A stretch of DNA of 64,000 nucleotides from Bullera alba (Eukaryota; Basidiomycota; Tremellomycetes; Tremellales; Bulleraceae): NCBI GenBank assembly GCA_001600095.1, contig BCIX01000001.1, positions 2,418,001-2,482,000 of the forward strand, in the 5' to 3' direction. The position numbers were made by a program, and so were the translations under genes. Below the pieces are notes generated by a model. It ran no database searches, was not told the origin of the DNA, and saw only the letters and a list, made by a program, of their open reading frames with translations. Of the stretch, positions 58,235 to 64,000 are shown in pieces. Every line of letters starts with the position of its first letter. The stretch's first letter is position 1.

Positions 58235-59734
58235 TCAGAATCGGTTGGTCAAGATTATGAAGACGTGAGGGGAGTACGAGGGCAGGACCTAAACGTTTTG
58301 CAGTGAGCAATGCAGTAAGCCCGTCTGATTCGTCTCAGTGACTCACCTCTTTCCCACTGATGGTCTGCTGGACGAACGCGTACTGCCCGATGAAGTACCT
58401 CGCTCGACTTCCAGTCGTCGGGAGCATCAAGGCGCAATATGGTTCATCGTGCCGGGATAGCAGGTATTCCAGGCGTAACCTGCCCTGATCAGCCACACAA
58501 CAAGTTCCTAAGGGTGGCTCTCACCAATACTGATTTTGGATATCGTCGAGTGCGGGAAGACTCGAGTAAATTCTCGCCCACTGCAACAAGGTGAACTCCA
58601 GGGGAAGATGAAGTGGATGGTTGAACTTCCACTCGGTCAGAACGTCAAAGTCGACGCCGCTGGGAGAAAGTCGGGACCTTTGCTCTTGGATCTGAAGTAC
58701 AAGTCAGTCAAGGTGCGTGCGAGAGGATGCGGAGACGTCTCGCTCCGTCACAACTCACAGTCAAGCTGACAACGCTCATCACGCCGCCTTGATGACATTC
58801 ACTAACAATTGCGGCTTCGCCAAATCCCGACAGCTTCCGGTATAACAGGTATGACGTTGGGAACCGGGCTGCGTCAACGAACTATCACGTCGACCGCCAA
58901 TCCACATCACAGCCTGACTCATCCACAAGGTAGGATAACACGTTGCATCAAACTCAATACCGAACAACAAGCAACAACGTGTTTCTTCACCTCCCGAAGA
59001 GTGGCGAGAGATTCGCAAAATATCCGGGGTCACCGCCGGGAAACAGTGATCACAACAGGGTAGACCCAAGTGTCGTCTGGTACCTACGCAACAGGGCGTG
59101 AGCATTGAGTTCAACTTGAGCTCCAATGTGGGACTTGCGCCACAGGATTGCCTCACCTCTGAACCATCCATGCGATCCTTGGTTCTGCGCTCACATCCTT
59201 CCTCCAGATCTACCCTCTTTGGTCCTACGGGCGTCATGACTTTCATTGAGAATTTCGGGCTTCCCCCCTCTTTCAAGACGACATAATCCAGACTGAATCT
59301 GGGTGGGGTGCGACCGTCAGCTATAGCAGCCAAATTGTTGATAAGAACACGAGTTCCCGCTTGGCTTACTCGAACTTCTGTGCCAATTTTGCCATGGACT
59401 GAGGGCACCCATTGCCAGCGGCCCATTTGGTCAATGTCTCCGATAGCGGTCGTCCGAAAGGGTGACTGAGCTCGATGACGCGATTGACATGCGAAGTCCA
59501 GAGCACTTTACGAACCGGAATTCTTTCCACGATCTAAGCTGGGTCAGCCGAGTAGTCAGCTCGGTGGCACAAGCACTTACCGTTACTACCACTGCGTCTC
59601 GATTCATTGTGCGGTGAGCCTCGGATCCACAAGATCTTGCATACCGTGTTCATCTGTTGCCGCTGCGCAATATACTCGCAGAGGTAAAGCCATGATGGGA
59701 GCCAGAAAACGTGTAAGGATCGACGTCCTTTCAT
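58235..59734 (-). CDS. Hypothetical multi-exon gene without a long open frame
   Basis: Reconstructed from splice signals and frame continuity. Exons that join cleanly are 59645-59734, 59370-59533, 59157-59298 at the 5' end and 58759 to about 58881, 58525-58691, 58347-58479, 58235-58288 at the 3' end; between 58882 and 59083 two short exons are likely but unresolved. Coding sequence includes [20 protein letters not shown], then [84 protein letters not shown] and [17 protein letters not shown], ending VFIILTNRF. No family recognised. The middle and the exact start are uncertain; a decayed gene is possible. It lies 129 bp from the convergent SET1 stop and 155 bp from the beta-mannosidase stop. 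Confidence 0.55.
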
Positions 59735-59889
59735 GTTCTTCTCCTACCTGCCTCACGCTTCAAATAGCAGCGGCGTACTCAAGCACACAGACACACACAC
59801 GCGTCACTCCGACAGTCGTCGTGACTCCTCCTCCAATGCAAAATGCCGAAGCCGTTCCATTTCAGATGCATGCTGATACAACGTCGCGA

Positions 59890-62800
59890 CTAGGCGGAAC
59901 CGTCTCCAATATACCGAGCCAGCACCTTTCTACCTTTCAGGCCCGCTGCGGTGACCACCTGGGTGTCCCCGGGGAACAAATCGATGGCCTGATCCGACCA
60001 CTTCGCCTCGTCCCCTTCTACATCCAACACCAGACCCTTGATGGGCTTTTTGCAATTGAGCGTGACCTTGTCGCCATCGACGTCGATCGAGAGACCTGGA
60101 TCAGGGAAGATCAAATACTTCCACGGTTCTGGCCAATTGGAATACCTAGCAAGGATCTCTCCCGTCGCGGAGTCCTTGAGTCGAGCCTGGACGACGATGG
60201 GTTTAGGGACTTGACCATCGGTAGTGCGGACCAGTTGACCGGGTACATCTCCCTTCCAGATCTCAGTGGAAGCGTTGGGCTCGAGGGTCTTGTCGTACGT
60301 CTCAACGCCGAGGGATCCCTTGTCCAGGTCGAAGGCCTCGAGCTCGATCTGGACTGCTTTGGGCTCCAAAGAAGAGTTGCAGCCCCACAGTTGGATCTGG
60401 AAGCAATCAGCACTATCTAACAGAAGTTCGAATCGGCCACTCACCTCTTGGTGAATCTCGAATAGAGCAAACGTGTCCTTGACCTTGAACGTCTTGATGT
60501 CTTTACGGGTCATCTACACGGGTGCTCAGTCGAGCCCACATACTGCTGTTACAACACCTACGCCGACTGTGTAAGGGCGGAGCTCTCTTGCAATAGAGTA
60601 GAAAGCGGGCCTGGCGAAAGTCAATATGCGCATCACGTCTAACGACCACCCCACTCACTTTGGTCTGAGATAATAATCTGCGATAGCCCAACTGACACAC
60701 GGCCAGCAGTCGTTAATTTGCCAGACCAAAGCTCCTGAGGTATACTCCTTGCCTCTTCCTTTCCAGTTGCGTCTCCACAGCCTGAAAGGTCAGCTTATCG
60801 GCCGGAAAGGAGATCTGGGATGGCCTTACCTGTACGCCGCGGCCAGACACTCCGCTTGCATGGCCTGGGTGTAGTAGACGTAGCTGGGCATGTCCATGGC
60901 GTGCCGGAAGTTCTCCATGAGATACAGCTCTAGACGTCTCTCAAAGCCATCCTGACAAAGTCTCAGCCCATTACACGTTGTCATCACTTGGGCGCTATAC
61001 TCACCGCCTTGTTGTGATTGACCGAAACTCGTGATTGAGGGAACAGCTGCGCTTTGTCGTCGTCCCATTCTTCTACTGTTCGCATGTTTGGGTACCCCTG
61101 CATTCCGAACTCACTGCGAAATATCATCAGCTTTGGGTCTCAGTCATCAGTCAGTGGCTCACGAAACGAAACGACCGGCGAGCTTATCCCAGTTGGCCCA
61201 GGGTTCTTGAGTTCCGTGCCACACATTCCACTGATGTATGTCCCCCACGGTGGGATCGTTGGAGCTTTCTCCACCGTAGGGACTGGAGCGATGGTAGTGG
61301 ATGGATGACAGTCGCTCCACGACTTCGGGTAAGATGACTTCGTAAATTTGTCGACTACGGGAAGTCTCAGCAAGGATCTTGGCCTTCGTTGGTGATCATC
61401 ACTCACGCAGGGAACTTTGTCTTCATGTAGTCGCCCGAGTTGTCATTGTAGTCCATCACCTTCTCGGACTCTGCCACAGTGTAGTCCTCGTTGTTACCTG
61501 CGAAGATGACAACAGAGGGATGATCGCGCAGCAACTCCACGTTTTGTTCAGCTTCGACCTTGATACTGGCGTTGATCTCCTTGTAGGATGGGTACTGAGA
61601 GACGTCAGTGTGACAAGTTATCTGCATCAGTCTGTGACTCACAAGGCCGCAACCGAACATGAAGTCTTGCCATACCAGCACACCCAGCTCGTCACATGTA
61701 CTGCCTGATCAGCGTGGACCGATTGTGTGTGATATTACTTAGACTCACTCGTATAGAGCCTGGTGTTCGTAGATACCGCCTCCCCAGACTCTCAACATGT
61801 TCTGGTTGCCCTCAATCTATGGGTCGTCCCTCGTCAGACAAGATCAATGTTCGGTACCGTTCGTCAGTGGCATACCAGAAGCTCCACCCATTTCCTGTAC
61901 CGCTCTGCTGGCATCTCGGTGAGGAGATTGTCTCCAGGAATCCAGTTAGATCCACCAGCAAAGATCCTCACGCCGTTGACTTGGAAGACAAAAGAGGTAC
62001 CAGGCTGGCCTTCTAGCGGCTCCTGAATCACCTTGACATCGCGGAACCCAACCGTCTTCGTCACTCGAGCATGTTCCTTGCCCTTGTTGCATCGTCAATT
62101 AGATTCTGCCGCTTGTGTCTCAGGGCAAATGCCAACTCACTTTGCTGACCAGTCTGATGTCGACTTCGTAGAGCGGCTGCTTCCCATAGCCGACGGGCCA
62201 CCAAGGTTGGACTTCCTTCTGCTTGAATTGGTGCTCCAGCGCGCTGGGAGACACGGCCGACGAGGCACTGTAGATCTCGTCACTCTTGGCAGACCTTTGA
62301 CGGATCGACCACTCGAGCAAGAAGTCATCGGACTTGGGAGGTATTGGGTGGACTTCGTATTGTAGACTGATTGAGGCTTCATCGTATTTGGCCCCGGACA
62401 AGGTGGTGTCGATACGGACATCCTTCAGTCGATAGTTGTACGATTCCAGGGCGATGTGACCTATTGGATGTCAGCGGCAGCTAAACGGAGATTGCAAGTA
62501 GTCCAGAGCACCGCCACAATAGGTATCACTGACGCCAAGGTCCGACAGTCATGACGATTGGCCCCTCAACTTCTGTCAGTACTTCCGCTGCTAGGAGCTG
62601 GATGCCCGGTACCCACCCAGTCCCATCCTAGAGTTCAATGTCAGTTAGTATATTTGCTCCACAGTGTCAATCACATACCCCATCCATATTGAGCTTTACG
62701 CGAGTACATCCTAGCGGGATCGCCGTTCCCTTGCAGAATCAAGTCAGCTGGTGCGGACATCATCGATGAGAAGAGATACTTACAAGACTTGCGAGGACCG

Positions 62801-63369
62801 CCATTAGCCTCCTGAAGCCTCCTAGCTTCCGTCATTGGGGCCTTGAACTGAAGGACAAGGTCATTCTGCCCGACTCTCAACTTGCCCTTGACTTCAAAGC
62901 GGTGGTGCAGGAACATGTTATCGGTGTAGGCGATATGATGACCATTCTATCGCCTTTGTAAAGGTCCATCACCGCTAGTTGGCAGTCTAAACCACTCACC
63001 AGGGATACCTCACAGTATGTATCCAGACCTTCGAGTACGAGATCGACAATGGCTCGCTCAAGTTGCTCTTGCGTGACCTCGAACTTGTTCTGGAACCGCC
63101 AATCTGCCTCGGCAATCCCTACGCAATAGCAGAATCAGCATTACACCGACCAAGCCACGACCAACAGTGATGCTATATTTACACTGGATCTCCCACTCAT
63201 TCAGACCCTTGTGAAAATGGGGAATCTTGCCGCTCTTAGTGAGCTCGGCCTGAACGCTGGTTGGAAACGAGGCGCATTGATGCCATTCCTCCTTGTCGAC
63301 CTTGATGTTGGTAGAGCTCGTCTGGGTGAAGGACCATCCAGATTCGATCAGGGTCCGATCGTAGGACAT
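59890..63369 (-). CDS. Beta-mannosidase, glycoside hydrolase family 2
   Basis: Hydrolyses terminal beta-mannose, probably intracellular (no signal peptide; starts MSYDRTLIESGWSFTQT). Eighteen exons give 857 aa; the small ones include 62617-62627 (11 nt) and 62534-62564 (31 nt), which together rebuild GWDWGPIVMTVGPWRHIAL. The sugar-binding start is FWNG-like (KSWNGDPARMYSRKAQYG). Core motifs: GGSNWIPGDNLL, MLRVWGGGIYE, LVWQDFMFGCGLYP, acid/base Glu441 in FAGNNED, nucleophile Glu533 in SEFGMQGYP. WQINDCWPCVSWAI follows. The exon edge falls at the nucleophile Ser-Glu. The length fits fungal beta-mannosidase B enzymes (about 850 aa). Confidence 0.94.
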
Positions 63370-63725
63370 GTTGTTGGATGCTTGTACGGGATTGGAGACA
63401 CACTACAAGGTAGACTCAACACCACCTCTGTTCATATACCGTTGACGATCATACGATGGACGCACAAAGGATGAGGCAGGAGCAGGACGGTGGAGGCAAT
63501 CCGGCGATTTGACGGGCCGAGCGTTCGTGCCAATTCGCCGGCGCCGACTACAACCGGGCACCGCGGCTAATTAGATAAAGTCAGTGCAAGCTGGCTGGGT
63601 AGTGGACGATCCCCTAGGGACACCAGAAACGAGGCTGACCATGATGCATTTGCTCATGTCGAGCCTTGACCATAGGCACTAGAAGACGGTACTTGTACTG
63701 CACAACATTGGTTATATGTACCCAT
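63370..63725. other. Intergenic region (356 bp)
   Basis: 5' flank of beta-mannosidase and 3' flank of the W2-domain gene, both minus. Nothing else seen. Confidence 0.5.
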
Positions 63726-64000
63726 CTATTCCTCATCGTCAGACTCTTCCTCCAAGAACTACGCAAATCGTGATCAGCATAGAGCCCCTGACAACTATAC
63801 TTAGCAGCACTCACGTTGACGAGAGCCTCTGTGGCCTTGAGGAAATGCTGTTTGCCCTGAGGCTTGGCACCTTTCTGGTGCCAGTAGATGATGGCCTGGT
63901 CAGAGACGACGTCGGCATTGTAGAGCACTTTGACAATGGCGGCAAAGGCCTTCATCACACGAGTGTCGGTGTAGCAGTAAACCTGAACTGCGTTGAGCAA
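63726..64000 (-). CDS. W2-domain translation factor, eIF5-mimic/BZW-like, C-terminal part
   Basis: Only the C-terminus is inside the window; coding continues beyond 64000. Exons 63815-64000 and 63726-63758 around an intron at 63759-63814. The sequence QVYCYTDTRVMKAFAAIVKV, LYNADVVSDQAIIYWHQKGA, KPQGKQHFLKATEALVNFLE ends in EEESDDEE, a classic W2 (eIF5/eIF2B-epsilon/eIF4G) domain with two aromatic-acidic boxes. Eukaryotic eIF5 also has a W2 end, but the 'KPQGKQHFLKATEALV' pattern fits eIF5-mimic proteins better. Such proteins bind eIF2 and modulate start-codon selection. Type uncertain without the N-terminus. Confidence 0.75.

Noticed and set aside
58779..59426. 215-codon minus-strand open frame between SET1 and beta-mannosidase
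   Set aside because: It crosses several clear splice signals and changes frame relative to the exons that look coding; I treat it as partly intronic and replaced it with the spliced model.

Overview
The window is nuclear DNA of a basidiomycete fungus, most likely a Tremellomycete (Cryptococcus/Kwoniella/Tremella-like). I infer this from the dense short introns (mostly 35-75 nt, GTNNGT...CTNAC...YAG), the compact spacing of genes on both strands, and the overall look of the proteins. No bacterial operon, CRISPR array, rRNA, convincing tRNA or mobile element was seen. I reconstructed 24 protein-coding genes by joining exons by hand. For almost every gene the summed exon length is a multiple of three, which checks the intron calls; two genes run off the window ends.

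Left part (1-26 kb). COPI epsilon subunit (partial, -); SAP-domain AIM34-like mitochondrial protein (+); F-box-like protein (+); a GAF hybrid histidine kinase with a receiver domain (+); spliceosomal ISY1 (+); a secreted Ser/Ala-rich GPI-type wall protein (-); six-knuckle GIS2/CNBP (+); a ZNG1/CobW zinc-transfer GTPase (-); HAM1-family protein (+); a MESH1-type HD hydrolase (+); a GPI-type chitin deacetylase (+).

Middle (26-50 kb), mostly minus strand. SPO71-like PH-domain protein (-); a berberine-bridge-type FAD oxidase with a large disordered insert (-); DAP1-like heme-binding MAPR protein (+); CYSTM tail protein (+); DPB4/POLE3 histone-fold protein (-); mitochondrial-type asparaginyl-tRNA synthetase (-); a Dnf-type P4-ATPase lipid flippase (-); an intronless PPR-like mitochondrial protein (-).

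Right part (50-64 kb). A disordered hypothetical protein (+); SET1 histone H3K4 methyltransferase (+); a multi-exon gene with no long open frame, hidden between SET1 and the next gene (-); GH2 beta-mannosidase with 18 exons (-); the C-terminus of a W2-domain eIF5-mimic-like protein (-).

The genes do not form one pathway. Loose themes are cell wall and glycan work (wall protein, chitin deacetylase, beta-mannosidase), membrane lipid and sterol handling (flippase, SPO71, DAP1), signalling (histidine kinase) and chromatin, RNA and translation (SET1, DPB4, ISY1, GIS2, AsnRS, W2 protein). I found no clearly new biological system. The most notable features are gene-structure oddities (coding exons of 5, 7, 11, 11, 11 and 12 nt; a GC-AG intron; frame-neutral introns), the hidden spliced gene at 58.2-59.7 kb, the disordered insert in the FAD oxidase, an 84-bp tandem duplication in SET1 and a cluster of TGASTCA sites upstream of the histidine kinase.
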